64,000 bases of DNA, from contig NZ_AOFQ01000002.1 of assembly GCF_000495915.1 (NCBI RefSeq), forward strand, positions 20,667 to 84,666. Direction: 5' to 3'. Within the stretch, counting starts at the first letter, position 1. Each line of letters starts with the position of its first letter. Source of the stretch: Stutzerimonas chloritidismutans AW-1. Lineage in GTDB: Bacteria; Pseudomonadota; Gammaproteobacteria; Pseudomonadales; Pseudomonadaceae. This document shows positions 30,607 through 39,659 of this stretch, one piece after another. Position numbers and translations under genes: made by a program. The notes beneath the pieces are model-generated. The model had not been told where the DNA came from. It did not search any database and worked only from the letters and a program-made list of their open reading frames with translations.

Positions 30607-32574
30607 ATGCTTTCTGCCGTCAAGCGCTACAGGGCCCTGGTCGCCGGGGTGCTGCAGCGCTGTTTTCCACGTACCTCGGCCCATCTGCGCGAAGAGGACG
30701 AGTTGTTGTTTCGTCGCTGGGGCGGTGCGCCTGGCAAGACGAACAAGGCTGCGGCCGCCAAGCGCAAGGGCAAACCTGCAGCCAAGGCCAAGCCGAAGAG
30801 CAAGTCGGAGGGGCCGGCTCGCGCTGCCGCCAAGCCGCGCGGGACGGCAGCGCAGGGGATCTACGCCGCGGCACAACTGAAAGTGGATGACGCTCAGGTC
30901 CAGGCCATGCGCGAACGCGTCGAGCAGGCGGTGGCCGCCGGCATCATCAGTGCACCGTCGGAAGAGCAATGGGCGATGATCCTCAGCCGCAGCCCGGTGA
31001 CGCGGATCTTCGCCGGTGCCGGCTCCGGCAAATCCACCACCTTGCTGCTGCGCGTGGTGTTCATGCTCTGTCACATGGGTATCGAGCCCGGACGCCTGAC
31101 GGTCATCTCGTTCACCAACGCCTCTTGCGCGCAGCTGCGCGAACAGCTGGTGCGCGTGCTCGGCTTCTGGCAGGTGCCATTCGATGCGCAGCAGGCACGC
31201 CAGTGCGTGCGCCCCTTCCACTCGGCCATGGCGCAGCTGGCGCGTGAAGTGCTGGAGCGACCGGTGTGGTTCGAGCAGTTGGACGACAAGGCCGCCGCGA
31301 CGGACGAACCGGATAACCCGCTAGCCGCCACACGCCTGCGCCCGGCGCAAGTTCGCCTGCTCAAGCAGGCCTATCAGCAGTGTTACGCCGAACAAGCGAC
31401 ATTCCGTGAGTTGGTGCATCGACTGCTCGACCTGCCTGCGCCGCCAACCGAAAGCGAACAGGGCAAGCGCGCTGCCCCGAAAGCGCCAGGCGATACCTTC
31501 ACCCTGGCCGGCGAGTTCACGCCGCTGCCGCTGTACGAGGCCTTCCATGCCCAGGCAGGCTTTATCGAGAGCATTGGCATTCGCATTGATCAGCTGCAGC
31601 CAGGCAAGCGGCAGTGCGCGGCGCGCGAACGGGATTTCGTCGAAGCGCTGGTGAGCTTCCATGGCTACTTCAGGGCCGCGCTGCGTGAGCAGGGGCTGAT
31701 TACCTTCAATGAGGCCTTTCAACAGCTCACCGAGCGTTTGGGCTCGGGCACGGATGTGCCCCAGGCCAGCCTTGCGCCGTTCGAGCACCTGCTGATCGAT
31801 GAATTCCAGGACATTTCCCCGCAGATCGTCCAATGGCTGCAGGCCTTGCATCGCCAGCTGGCGCGCCAGAAGGCCGGCCCGAGCCTGATGGCCATCGGTG
31901 ACGACTGGCAGTCGATCTATGGCTGGCGCGGCAGTTCGCCGGAGTTGTTCATGGACTTCGACAGATACTTCCCGCGGCGCGGCGCCAAGGGCAGCGAGAC
32001 GCTGCTGCTGGAAACCAACTACCGCTCCATCGAGCCGGTGATTCGCGATGGCGAGGCGGTGCTGGCCGGGGTGCAGTTCAAGCAGGCCAAGACCAGCCGG
32101 CCATGCAAGCCGACACAGCCGGGCGACCACGGGGTAAAGCTGGTCACCGGTTTCGAGCTGAACAAGGGCCTGCCGAAGCTGATCGAGGCGATCACCGCGC
32201 AATGTGCCCATGTGGCCGAGCGGCAAAGCCGCGAACGCACCGCGGTGCTGCTGCTCAGCCGGCGCAACGAGCCACTGCGGACCATCCAGGCGCAGCTGGA
32301 CCGCAAGTTACCGGTCAAGGCGTACACCATTCACCGCGCCAAGGGACTGCAGGCCGAGGTGGCGATCATCGTCGACGACTGCGCCCCGGTGCAGCCGCAT
32401 CCGTTGCGCAACGCGCTGTATGGCTACTCGGGTTTCTTCCGCAACAGCTATGACCAGGCCATGGCCGATGAAAGCCTGCGCCTGGGGTACGTGGCGATCA
32501 CCCGCGGCGTCAGCCGGGTGCTCTGGTTCACGCGCAAGGCGCAGGGTGCCACCGAGCGCCTGGCGCGGGGCTAG
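30607..32574 (+). CDS. UvrD/Rep-like superfamily 1 DNA helicase
   Basis: ATP-dependent 3'-5' helicase-like protein of 655 residues. A basic Lys/Ala-rich stretch is at about 40-85, then helicase motifs in order: Walker A FAGAGSGKSTTLLLRV (about 135), motif Ia SFTNASCAQLRE, motif II IDEFQDISPQ (DEFQ), motif III AIGDDWQSIYGWRGSSPE, motif IV ETNYRS, motif V TIHRAKGLQAEVAII and motif VI RLGYVAITRGVSRVLW. All catalytic positions look intact. The size is below that of UvrD (about 720), so it is an accessory UvrD-like helicase. It stops one base short of the convergent kinase gene. Confidence 0.9.
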   Translation: MLSAVKRYRALVAGVLQRCFPRTSAHLREEDELLFRRWGGAPGKTNKAAAAKRKGKPAAKAKPKSKSEGPARAAAKPRGTAAQGIYAAAQLKVDDAQVQAMRERVEQAVAAGIISAPSEEQWAMILSRSPVTRIFAGAGSGKSTTLLLRVVFMLCHMGIEPGRLTVISFTNASCAQLREQLVRVLGFWQVPFDAQQARQCVRPFHSAMAQLAREVLERPVWFEQLDDKAAATDEPDNPLAATRLRPAQVRLLKQAYQQCYAEQATFRELVHRLLDLPAPPTESEQGKRAAPKAPGDTFTLAGEFTPLPLYEAFHAQAGFIESIGIRIDQLQPGKRQCAARERDFVEALVSFHGYFRAALREQGLITFNEAFQQLTERLGSGTDVPQASLAPFEHLLIDEFQDISPQIVQWLQALHRQLARQKAGPSLMAIGDDWQSIYGWRGSSPELFMDFDRYFPRRGAKGSETLLLETNYRSIEPVIRDGEAVLAGVQFKQAKTSRPCKPTQPGDHGVKLVTGFELNKGLPKLIEAITAQCAHVAERQSRERTAVLLLSRRNEPLRTIQAQLDRKLPVKAYTIHRAKGLQAEVAIIVDDCAPVQPHPLRNALYGYSGFFRNSYDQAMADESLRLGYVAITRGVSRVLWFTRKAQGATERLARG

Positions 32575-32575
32575 G

Positions 32576-34303
32576 TCAGCGCAACAGCAGCGCGACGACT
32601 GTACCGGCCAGCAGCAGCGACAGGCCTTTCCAGAACAGCAGCGGGTTGCGCTCCAACAGTGGCGGGCGGGCGCGGCTGAGAAAGGCCGGGTTGGGCTGGC
32701 GCAGCTCGAAGACGAACTCCGACAGTTCGGCATAGCGCCGCGCGGGATCGGGATGCAGCGCCTTGCCCAGCACTTCGTCGATCCACGCCGGAATGTCGCG
32801 CTGAGCGTGGCGTAGCGGCTGGTAGCACAGGCGCTTCTGCGCTGCGCTGGTGCGTGCCCTGGAGACGTCGGCGCCGTAGGGCAAGCGGCCGCTGAGCATC
32901 TGATAGGCGATCACCGCGAGGGAGAACTGGTCCGAGCGCGGCGTGCCGGCCTCGCCGAGGAAGTATTCCGGCGCGGTATAGGCGGCGGTGCCGAGCAGGT
33001 TGTCCTGCGTGCCCGGTGCGTTGCGTTCGGCCAGCCCGGCGACGCGGGTCGAGCCGAAATCGATGATCTTCAGCGTGCCGGTGGCGTCGATCATCAGGTT
33101 CTGCGGGCGCAGGTCCTGATGCAGCATTTCCAGGCGGTGAAAGGCGCGCAGGCCGCGGGCGATCTGCTCGACGATGCCGCGCACGGTTTCCAGGTCCGGC
33201 TGTGGATGGTCGAGCATCCACTGCGCCAGCGTCTGGCCGTCGATGAATTCGCTCACGGTATACAGGTAGCGACGCTGCCGTAGCGGCGGGCAGGCCTTGA
33301 CCACATGGGGGTTGTCCAGGCGGCGGGCGATCCACTCTTCCAGGAGGAAGCGCTCCAGATAGGCCGCGTCGCTCCGCAGATCCATCGAGGGTGTCTTCAG
33401 CACCACGGTGGCGCCGCTGGCTTCGTCGACGGCCAGGTGTACATGGCTGCGGCTGCTGACATGCAGCTCGCGAACGATGCGATAGCCATCGAACAGCATG
33501 CGCGGCTCCAGCAGCGGCGGCAACGCCAGTTCGCCGAGCTGACGCTGCACGTCGTCGACCGCCTGCTCCGGCAGGCTGTCGATGCGCACCAGCTGCGCGG
33601 TGAGGTTATCGTCGCTGCCGTTGGCCAATGCCCGCTCGACGATCCGTCGCGCTGCCAGGTCGAGGTTGTCGCCATGCTCGGCAACGAGCTGCGCCACCTC
33701 CCGCGCGCCGATGTGCTCGTAGACGCCATCGGTGGCGAGCAGGAACAGATCGCCGACCGCCAGCGGCAGGGTGCGGTAGTCGATCTCCAGGTGCCGGTCG
33801 ATGCCCAGCGCGCGGCCGAGGTAGCTGGTATCCGCGGACACGCGCACGCGGTGATCCTCGGTCAGCTGTTCGAGGCCGCCGTCGCGCAGTCGATAGATAC
33901 GCGCATCGCCGACGTGGAACAGGTGCGCGCTGGCCGACTTGAGCACCAGCGCGCTGAAGGTGCAGACATAGCCGCGGTCGCGGTCATAGCGGTGCGGGCT
34001 GTGGCGGGTCTGCGCATGCAGCCAGGAATTGATCGCCACCAGCACCCGCTGCGCCGACTGCTTCACCGACCAGGCGTCGGAGGTGCAGAAATAGTCGGAA
34101 AGAAAGCTCGCCACCGCGGTTTCGCTGGCGACATGGCTGACCTCGCTGCTGCTGATGCCATCGGCCAGCGCAATGGCGATGCCCTTGCTGGCGAGCTGGG
34201 CGTCAGCGGGCACGCAGGCGCCGTGAAAGTCCTGGTTGGCCGGTTTGCGTCCGCGGTCCGAATGCTGGCCGAGGGAAATGGCGAGTTGGCTGGGCATCTT
34301 CAT
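32576..34303 (-). CDS. Bifunctional PP2C phosphatase/serine-threonine kinase of the nitrite cluster
   Basis: About 575 residues. The N-terminal PP2C-type phosphatase is about 1-235 (GQHSDRGRKPANQDFHG, ALADGISSSEVSHVAS, HVGDARIYRLRDGGLEQLTEDH, ATDGVYEHIG). The protein kinase domain is about 260-535 (catalytic loop LHQDLRPQNLMID with HQD for HRD, DFG in IIDFGSTRVAG, TAAYTAPEYFLGE). A C-terminal transmembrane helix follows (LLFWKGLSLLLAGTVVALLL). The same fusion gene accompanies the nas/nir assimilation cluster in P. aeruginosa, from memory. It is the last gene after nirB-nirD-FNT channel, 53 bases downstream. Substrates unknown. Confidence 0.9.
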   Translation of the reverse strand: MKMPSQLAISLGQHSDRGRKPANQDFHGACVPADAQLASKGIAIALADGISSSEVSHVASETAVASFLSDYFCTSDAWSVKQSAQRVLVAINSWLHAQTRHSPHRYDRDRGYVCTFSALVLKSASAHLFHVGDARIYRLRDGGLEQLTEDHRVRVSADTSYLGRALGIDRHLEIDYRTLPLAVGDLFLLATDGVYEHIGAREVAQLVAEHGDNLDLAARRIVERALANGSDDNLTAQLVRIDSLPEQAVDDVQRQLGELALPPLLEPRMLFDGYRIVRELHVSSRSHVHLAVDEASGATVVLKTPSMDLRSDAAYLERFLLEEWIARRLDNPHVVKACPPLRQRRYLYTVSEFIDGQTLAQWMLDHPQPDLETVRGIVEQIARGLRAFHRLEMLHQDLRPQNLMIDATGTLKIIDFGSTRVAGLAERNAPGTQDNLLGTAAYTAPEYFLGEAGTPRSDQFSLAVIAYQMLSGRLPYGADVSRARTSAAQKRLCYQPLRHAQRDIPAWIDEVLGKALHPDPARRYAELSEFVFELRQPNPAFLSRARPPLLERNPLLFWKGLSLLLAGTVVALLLR

Positions 34304-34356
34304 CTGCGCAAAAGCCCCGGCGCGCATGCGAGCCGGGGCCTTCGTTCACTCCAGGG

Positions 34357-35169
34357 TCAGTAGACGGTGCGCTTGGGTGCGGTGCGCACGTGGGTGGTGT
34401 AGAGCGTCAGGCCGGTGAAGGCCAGGCCGCCGACCAGGTTGCCCAGCGCGGTGGGGATCTCGTTCCAGAGCATGTAATCCATCACCGAGAAGTCGCCGCC
34501 CATGATCATCGCAGAGGGGAACAGAAACATGTTCACCACCGAATGCTCGAAGCCCATGAAGAAGAACAGCATGATCGGCATCCACATGGCGATGACTTTG
34601 CCGCTGACCGAGGTGGAGATCATCGCGCCGACCACGCCCATCGAGACCATCCAGTTGCACAGCATGCCGCGCAGGAAGATGGTCGCCCAGCCCGCTGCAC
34701 CGAACTCGGCGTAGCCCAGTGTGCGAGCCTCACCAATGTGCGAGATCTTCTCGCCGATCGGCCCCGGGTCGGTGGAAAAGCCCATGGTGAAGACGAAGGC
34801 CATCATGAAGGCAACCACCAGCGCACCGGCGAAGTTGCCGAGAAATACCCAGCCCCAGTTGCGCAGAATGCCGCTCACGGTCACGCCAGGACGGCGGTCG
34901 AGCAGGGCCAGCGGAGTGAGCATGAATACCCCGGTGAGCAGGTCGAAGCCCATCAGGTAAAGCATGATGAAACCGACCGGAAACAGCATCGCGCCGACCA
35001 GCGGCGAGCCGGTCTGCACGGTCACGGCCACGGCGAACACCGCGGCGAGGGAGAGGATGGCGCCAGCCATGAAGGCGCGGATCAGTGTGTCGCGGGTGGA
35101 CATGAAGATCTTCGATTCACCGGCGTCCACCATCTTGGTGACGAACTCGGAGGGGATGATGTAGGACAT
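34357..35169 (-). CDS. nirC: Formate/nitrite transporter (FNT) family channel
   Basis: Pentameric inner-membrane anion channel of the FocA/NirC family; in this setting nitrite uptake or release is most likely. 270 residues with six helices. The family marks include AGAILSLAAVFAVAV, the N-Omega region LLTGVFMLTPLALLDRR, RGMLCNWMVSMGVVGAMIS (CNW), and FFFMGFEHSVVNMFLFPSAM (FEHSxxN). It lies between nirD and the kinase on the same strand. Formate specificity cannot be excluded. Confidence 0.9.
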   Translation of the reverse strand: MSYIIPSEFVTKMVDAGESKIFMSTRDTLIRAFMAGAILSLAAVFAVAVTVQTGSPLVGAMLFPVGFIMLYLMGFDLLTGVFMLTPLALLDRRPGVTVSGILRNWGWVFLGNFAGALVVAFMMAFVFTMGFSTDPGPIGEKISHIGEARTLGYAEFGAAGWATIFLRGMLCNWMVSMGVVGAMISTSVSGKVIAMWMPIMLFFFMGFEHSVVNMFLFPSAMIMGGDFSVMDYMLWNEIPTALGNLVGGLAFTGLTLYTTHVRTAPKRTVY

Positions 35170-35263
35170 GGCGGTCTCTCTGAATGGCAGTAAGGGGCCA
35201 AGCCCCCGACGGCGGTCGCGGGGCGCTGGCTGAGCGATGTGAATTGCTGGCGAATTGAGGTCA

Positions 35264-35311
35264 GGTTCGCGGCCAAGGCCGCTCCCATGGATCGGTACGA
35301 TTTGGGAGCGG
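35264..35311. repeat. REP-like element with inverted CCGCTCCCA/TGGGAGCGG arms
   Basis: In the 168-base gap between nirD and the FNT gene, CCGCTCCCA (35279-35287) pairs with TGGGAGCGG (35303-35311). The left side continues as GCGGCCAAGGCCGC, which resembles the common Pseudomonas REP core. It could stabilise the upstream nirBD message or act as a weak terminator. Confidence 0.5.
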
Positions 35312-35337
35312 TGAGCCGCGCGAGTGAACGGCGGCGA

Positions 35338-35721
35338 TCAGCCAACGGCGATTTGCACCTCGTCTCCCTCCAGACGCACCGGCCAGACGCGCAGGCTTTG
35401 TTCGGGGTATTCCATGCAGCTGCCGTCCTGCAGGCGGAAATGCTGCTTGTACAACGGCGAAGCGATCACCAGCTCACCCTTGAAGTTGCCGACGATGCCG
35501 CGGCCGATGACGTTGGCGCCAGACTTGGGGTCGCGGTTGTCGATGGCGAACAGCTGCTCGCCTTCGGCGTTGTCGGGCAGGTGGAACAGCGCCACCTGGG
35601 CGCCTTCGTGCCAGGCCACCACACCGGAATTGGCGACCAGATCGGCACGGCTGCACAGTGCCTGCCAGGCCGCCGGGGCTGCGGAACGGGAGTCGAGACG
35701 AACGACGTTGGACTGGCTCAT
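35338..35721 (-). CDS. nirD: Nitrite reductase small subunit NirD
   Basis: Rieske-like small subunit of NADH-dependent assimilatory nitrite reductase, 127 residues, normal for the family; like E. coli NirD it lacks the Rieske iron ligands (GVVAWHEGAQVALFHL, FAIDNRDPKSGANVIGRGIV). The start at ATG 35721 shares its first base with the nirB stop (TGATG), so the two are coupled. The much longer frame upstream is a nirB shadow. Confidence 0.93.
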   Translation of the reverse strand: MSQSNVVRLDSRSAAPAAWQALCSRADLVANSGVVAWHEGAQVALFHLPDNAEGEQLFAIDNRDPKSGANVIGRGIVGNFKGELVIASPLYKQHFRLQDGSCMEYPEQSLRVWPVRLEGDEVQIAVG

Positions 35722-38279
35722 CAGAGCACCTCCTGGGTAAGTGGGATCAGGTGAAGTTCGCTGGCGCGCACCGGCCGACGCTGGCCGCGCTCCTTGACGA
35801 AGTGGATGTCGGGGTCGCCGCGACCGTCGTTGACGAAGGTGCGGAAGCGCTTGAGCTTTTCCGGGTCGCTGATGGCATTGGCCCATTCGCACTGGTAGCT
35901 GTCGACCACGTGCTGCATCTGGCTTTCCAGCTCGGCGGCAAGACCCAGGCTGTCGTCGAGGACCACTGCCTTGAGGTAGTCCAGGCCGCCTTCCAGGCTC
36001 TCGCGCCAGACCGAGGTACGCTGCAGCTTGTCGGCGGTGCGCACGTAGAACATCAGCACGCGGTCGATGGTGCGGATCAGCGCTTCGTCGTCGAGGTCGG
36101 TGGCGAACAGCTCGGCATGCCGTGGGCGCATGCCACCGTTGCCGCAGATGTAGAGGTTCCAGCCCTTGTCGGTGGCGATCACGCCGATGTCCTTGCTCTG
36201 CGCCTCGGCGCATTCGCGGGTGCAACCGGATACCGCGAACTTGATCTTGTGCGGCGCACGCAGGCCCTTGTAGCGGTCCTCCAGGCGCAGCGCCATGCCG
36301 ACGCTGTCCTGCACGCCGTAGCGGCACCAGGTGCTGCCGACGCAGGATTTGACGGTGCGCAGGCTCTTGCCGTAGGCGTGGCCGGTTTCGAAACCGGCGG
36401 CGATCAGCTCGCCCCAGATGTCCGGCAGTTCGTGCAGTTGGGCGCCGAACAGGTCGATGCGCTGGCCGCCGGTGATCTTGGTGTAGAGGTCGTATTTCTT
36501 CGCCACGGCACCGATGGCGATGAGGCCATCCGGGGTGATCTCGCCACCCGGGATGCGCGGCACCACCGAGTAAGTGCCGTTCTTCTGCATGTTGGCCATG
36601 AAGGTGTCGTTGGTGTCCTGCAGCGGAATCAGCGCCGGATCGGTAATCGGCTGGTTCCAGCAGGAGGCGAGGATCGAACCCACCGTCGGCTTGCAGATGT
36701 CGCAGCCGACATGGCCACGGCCGTGCTTGGCCAGCAGTTCGGCGAAGCTCTGGATGCCCTCGACGCGGACGATGCCGTAGAGCTCCTGACGGGTGTAGGC
36801 GAAGTGTTCGCACAGGCTCTTGTCCACCGCCACGCCGCGCGCCGCCAGTTCGGAATCGAACACCAGCTTGAGCAGCGCATTGCAACCGCCGCAGCCGGTA
36901 GCTGCCTTGGTTGCGGCCTTGAGTTCGCCGAGATCGGTGACGCCGGCCTCGACCTGGCAGCACACCGCGCCCTTGCTGACGTTGTGACAGGAACAGATGG
37001 TCGCGCTGGCCGGCAGGGCGTCCGGCCCAAGGGTCGGAGCGCCCTCGGTCTGCGGCAGGATCAGCGCGGACGGATCGGCCGGCAGCTTGATGCCGTTCTG
37101 CGCGTACTGCAGCAGCGTGTCGTAGTAGCTGTTGTCACCGACCAGTACCGCGCCGAGCACGGTCTTGCCATCGGCGGATACCACCAGTCGACGGTAGCTG
37201 GCACTGGCCTCGTCGATGAAACGGTAACTGCGCGAGCCGGGTGTGGCGCCGTGGGCATCCCCGATGGAACCGACGTCGACGCCGAGCAGCTTGAGCTTGG
37301 TCGACATGTCGGCGCCGTAGAAGGGCTCGTGCGGTTCCTCGGCCAGCTGCGCGGCGACACTGCGCGCCATGCTGTAGCCGGGCGCGACCAGGCCGAACAC
37401 GCTGCCGTTCCAGCTGGCGCACTCGCCGATGGCGAAGATCGCCGGGTCCGAGGTGCGGCATTCGCTGTCGATCACGATGCCGCCGCGCGGAGCGATCTCC
37501 AGCTCCGCGACATGGCCGAGGGCGTCCTGCGGGCGGATGCCGGCGGAAAACACGATCAGGTCGGTTTCGAGGAATTCGCCGTCGGTGAAGTTCATCCGCC
37601 AGGCGTAGTCCTCGCCGGTAACGATCTCCTGGGTGGCGCGCGACAGGTGCACGCCGACGCCCAGCGCCTCGATGCGCGCCTTCAATGCCGCGCCGCCTTC
37701 GCCGTCCAGTTGCACCGGCATCAGGCGCGGGGCGAATTCGACGACATGGGCTTCCAGGCCGAGCGACTTCAGCGCGTTGGCCGCTTCCAGGCCGAGCAGA
37801 CCGCCACCAACCACCACACCGCGCGTGGCGCCGCTGGCGGCCGCACGAATCGCATCAAGGTCGTCGAGGGTGCGGTAGACCAGCCGCGCGCTGCCTTCGG
37901 CACCGCTGATCGGTGGCACGAAGGGGTAGGAGCCGGTGGCAAGAATCAGTTGGTCGTAGGGCTGGCGGCCGGAACTGGTAACGACCTCCTTACGTTCGCG
38001 GTCGATACCCAGCACCTGTACGCCCAGATGGGTGTAGACGCCGTGGCTGCTGTAGTAGTCAGCCTCGCACATGGCCAGCGACTCGGCATCGCGACCGCCG
38101 AAGTATTCGGACAGGTGCACGCGATCGTAGGCACGCTGGCGCTCCTCGCCGAACACATGCAGCTCGTAGCGGGTGAGGGCGCCGCGCTCGATCAGCTGTT
38201 CGATGCAGTGGTGACCGACCATGCCGTTGCCGACGATGACCAGTTTTTCGTGCGTGAGCGGAGTGACGGTAGAACTCAT
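35721..38279 (-). CDS. nirB: Nitrite reductase large subunit NirB
   Basis: Cytoplasmic siroheme/FAD/[4Fe-4S] enzyme reducing nitrite to ammonium with NADH. 852 residues. The FAD/NAD domain begins LVIVGNGMVGHHC and has GVVVGGGLLGLEAANALK (NAD site). The BFD-like [2Fe-2S] domains carry CSCHNVSKGAVC, ATGCGGCNALL and HVGCDICKPT. The C-terminal siroheme domain carries FAVSGCTRECAEAQ and the earlier VGSTWCRYG cluster cysteines. Expression is likely set by the leader described at 38331-38521. Confidence 0.95.
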   Translation of the reverse strand: MSSTVTPLTHEKLVIVGNGMVGHHCIEQLIERGALTRYELHVFGEERQRAYDRVHLSEYFGGRDAESLAMCEADYYSSHGVYTHLGVQVLGIDRERKEVVTSSGRQPYDQLILATGSYPFVPPISGAEGSARLVYRTLDDLDAIRAAASGATRGVVVGGGLLGLEAANALKSLGLEAHVVEFAPRLMPVQLDGEGGAALKARIEALGVGVHLSRATQEIVTGEDYAWRMNFTDGEFLETDLIVFSAGIRPQDALGHVAELEIAPRGGIVIDSECRTSDPAIFAIGECASWNGSVFGLVAPGYSMARSVAAQLAEEPHEPFYGADMSTKLKLLGVDVGSIGDAHGATPGSRSYRFIDEASASYRRLVVSADGKTVLGAVLVGDNSYYDTLLQYAQNGIKLPADPSALILPQTEGAPTLGPDALPASATICSCHNVSKGAVCCQVEAGVTDLGELKAATKAATGCGGCNALLKLVFDSELAARGVAVDKSLCEHFAYTRQELYGIVRVEGIQSFAELLAKHGRGHVGCDICKPTVGSILASCWNQPITDPALIPLQDTNDTFMANMQKNGTYSVVPRIPGGEITPDGLIAIGAVAKKYDLYTKITGGQRIDLFGAQLHELPDIWGELIAAGFETGHAYGKSLRTVKSCVGSTWCRYGVQDSVGMALRLEDRYKGLRAPHKIKFAVSGCTRECAEAQSKDIGVIATDKGWNLYICGNGGMRPRHAELFATDLDDEALIRTIDRVLMFYVRTADKLQRTSVWRESLEGGLDYLKAVVLDDSLGLAAELESQMQHVVDSYQCEWANAISDPEKLKRFRTFVNDGRGDPDIHFVKERGQRRPVRASELHLIPLTQEVL

Positions 38280-38330
38280 GGCCTTTCCTCAGTCGAGCTG
38301 CTGCGGCACTGGGCCGGCAAAACGCAAAAA

Positions 38331-38362
38331 GGCGCCTGGAGCTGGTATCAGCTCCAGGCGCC
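38331..38362 (-). terminator. Intrinsic terminator in the nirB leader (attenuator)
   Basis: A perfect 14-base inverted repeat, GGCGCCTGGAGCTG with CAGCTCCAGGCGCC, closes on a four-base loop. On the minus strand it is followed at once by TTTTT. It lies 51 bases before the nirB start codon and downstream of the sigma-54 promoter. It would therefore stop transcripts before nirB unless an antiterminator acts. No plus-strand gene ends here. Confidence 0.85.
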
Positions 38363-38398
38363 TTTGCCTGGTAATTAGTGGTGTGTGGGGTGGTCGGT

Positions 38399-38462
38399 CA
38401 GGCCTCGTTGCCTGCTACACCCGGTCCCGCGCCTGTTGGCTTGACGGTCGCCGCTGACCGTC
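38399..38462 (-). promoter_or_regulatory. Dual-hexaloop ANTAR (NasT/NasR-type) RNA antitermination motif
   Basis: Two hairpins with six-base loops lie in tandem on the minus-strand transcript. P1 (38443-38462) has a 7-base stem GACGGTC/GACCGTC and loop AGCGGC. P2 (38399-38414) has stem CAGGC/GCCTG and loop AACGAG. Both loops have A at position 1 and G at position 4, the pattern required for binding by ANTAR-domain antiterminators. The terminator follows 36 bases later. A further 3-base-loop hairpin (38471-38489) precedes them. NasT itself is not in this window. Confidence 0.75.
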
Positions 38463-38504
38463 TGGGACGTCCTGCCGCGAGGCGGCAGGTGTTGTCAGGG
38501 TGGT

Positions 38505-38521
38505 TGCAGGTTGTATGCCAG
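38505..38521 (-). promoter_or_regulatory. Sigma-54 (-24/-12) promoter for nirBD
   Basis: The minus strand reads CTGGCATACAACCTGCA, matching YTGGCAC-N5-TTGCW with GG and GC exactly 10 bases apart. Predicted start is near 38494, giving a leader of about 215 bases. Nitrogen control through NtrC is the natural inference for a nitrite-assimilation operon. Confidence 0.7.
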
Positions 38522-38561
38522 CTTGTCCGGCAGCATGGATTTGCGGCTGTAAGGCGCGCGA

Positions 38562-38581
38562 TTGCGCGGTGTTGCGCGGTG
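38562..38581 (-). promoter_or_regulatory. Tandem 10-base repeat upstream of the sigma-54 promoter
   Basis: TTGCGCGGTG occurs twice in direct succession, about 41 bases upstream of the -24 element. Two copies one helical turn apart suit an activator site, possibly NtrC, although the classic NtrC palindrome is not obvious. Confidence 0.35.
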
Positions 38582-38725
38582 CCTGGTCGCTCGGATGCTG
38601 AGCGATCAGCCTCCGTGACTGCGACCTGAGCGCGGCAGGCTTGAACCAGAACAGTGCGACGGTGCGGGCGCGCTCCCCGCTTTGGGGCGATCAGGACCCG
38701 AGGCCGGGCGCAGATTGTTTCTGCA

Positions 38726-39484
38726 TCAGGCGCCAAACGCCTCGTGGAGCAATTCGGGCAGTGCCTTGCCGGCGGGCAGTGCAAGCAGGTGTTCGCGGTT
38801 GCCTGCAGTCGGTTCGCCCTGCGGATTGATATGCACCACGGTGGCTCCGGCGTCACGCGCCCGATGCGGCACCTCCGCGGCGGGGTAGACCACGCCGGAG
38901 GTGCCGACCGACAGCAGAAGGTCGCATTCGCCAGCCGCCTGGAACGCGGCACTGAGTGCAGCGACGGGCAGACTTTCCCCGAACCAGACGACGCCGGGGC
39001 GCAGCCGTCCGCCGCAGTGGCTGCAACGGGGCGGTTCGAGGCGCCTGCCACCTTCGGGCTCGTCGGCAGCCGGCAGCGGCTCGGCTGGCTCGCGGGCGCA
39101 GGCGAAACAGCGCGGTCGGTGCAGGCTGCCGTGCAGGTGAATGACATCCTCGCTGCCGGCACGCTCGTGCAGGTCGTCGACGTTCTGCGTGATCAGCGTC
39201 AGTTGCGGTACATGGCGCGCGAGGTCGGCGATGGCCAGATGAGCAGGATTCGGCTGGGATTGGAGGACGCGCATGCGCCGCCATTCATACCAGCCCCAGA
39301 CCAGCGCCGGATCGCGGCGAAACGCTTCGGGCGTGGCCAGCTCGCCCGGATCGAAACGCTCCCATAAACCGGTCAGCGCGTCGCGGAAGGTCGGGATGCC
39401 GCTCTCGGCGGAAACGCCGGCACCGGTGAACACGACGACATGGCGCGCCGAGCGCAGGGCGGAAATCAGAGACGCTGGAATCAC
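38726..39484 (-). CDS. Sirtuin NAD-dependent protein deacylase (CobB-like)
   Basis: Removes acyl groups from lysines using NAD. 252 residues with the sirtuin motifs VVFTGAGVSAESGIPTFRD, TQNVDDLHERAG and catalytic histidine HLHGSL. Four zinc cysteines (CFAC and CSHC) are present, as are GVVWFGESLP and SVGTSGVVYPAAEVP. The YxxR pair in WYEWRRMRV is the class III mark linked to desuccinylase/demalonylase activity. It shares an upstream region of about 260 bases with the divergent HemN-like gene. Confidence 0.92.
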   Translation of the reverse strand: MIPASLISALRSARHVVVFTGAGVSAESGIPTFRDALTGLWERFDPGELATPEAFRRDPALVWGWYEWRRMRVLQSQPNPAHLAIADLARHVPQLTLITQNVDDLHERAGSEDVIHLHGSLHRPRCFACAREPAEPLPAADEPEGGRRLEPPRCSHCGGRLRPGVVWFGESLPVAALSAAFQAAGECDLLLSVGTSGVVYPAAEVPHRARDAGATVVHINPQGEPTAGNREHLLALPAGKALPELLHEAFGA

Positions 39485-39659
39485 GTTCGGGCTCCGGGGT
39501 GCATGGATGGCTCACTATCAATACCATCGTGCTGTGGGCTTTTTCAAAACGTCGGCTGGTCGAACGGCGTTCGCGAGGGGCTGTTGTTCAAGCAGCACAT
39601 CGTGTTTCGCGTCGGAGTTCTGACCGTCCGGCTGCTCGCCGTGGCCATCTGTCACCTAC

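Noticed and set aside
35722..36963. Long upstream extension of the nirD frame
   Set aside because: Out-of-frame shadow of nirB; NirD is normally about 110-130 residues, matching the start at 35721.
35658..38378. 906-codon open frame on the plus strand
   Set aside because: Antisense to nirB/nirD. High-GC third positions keep the opposite frame open; no recognisable domain.
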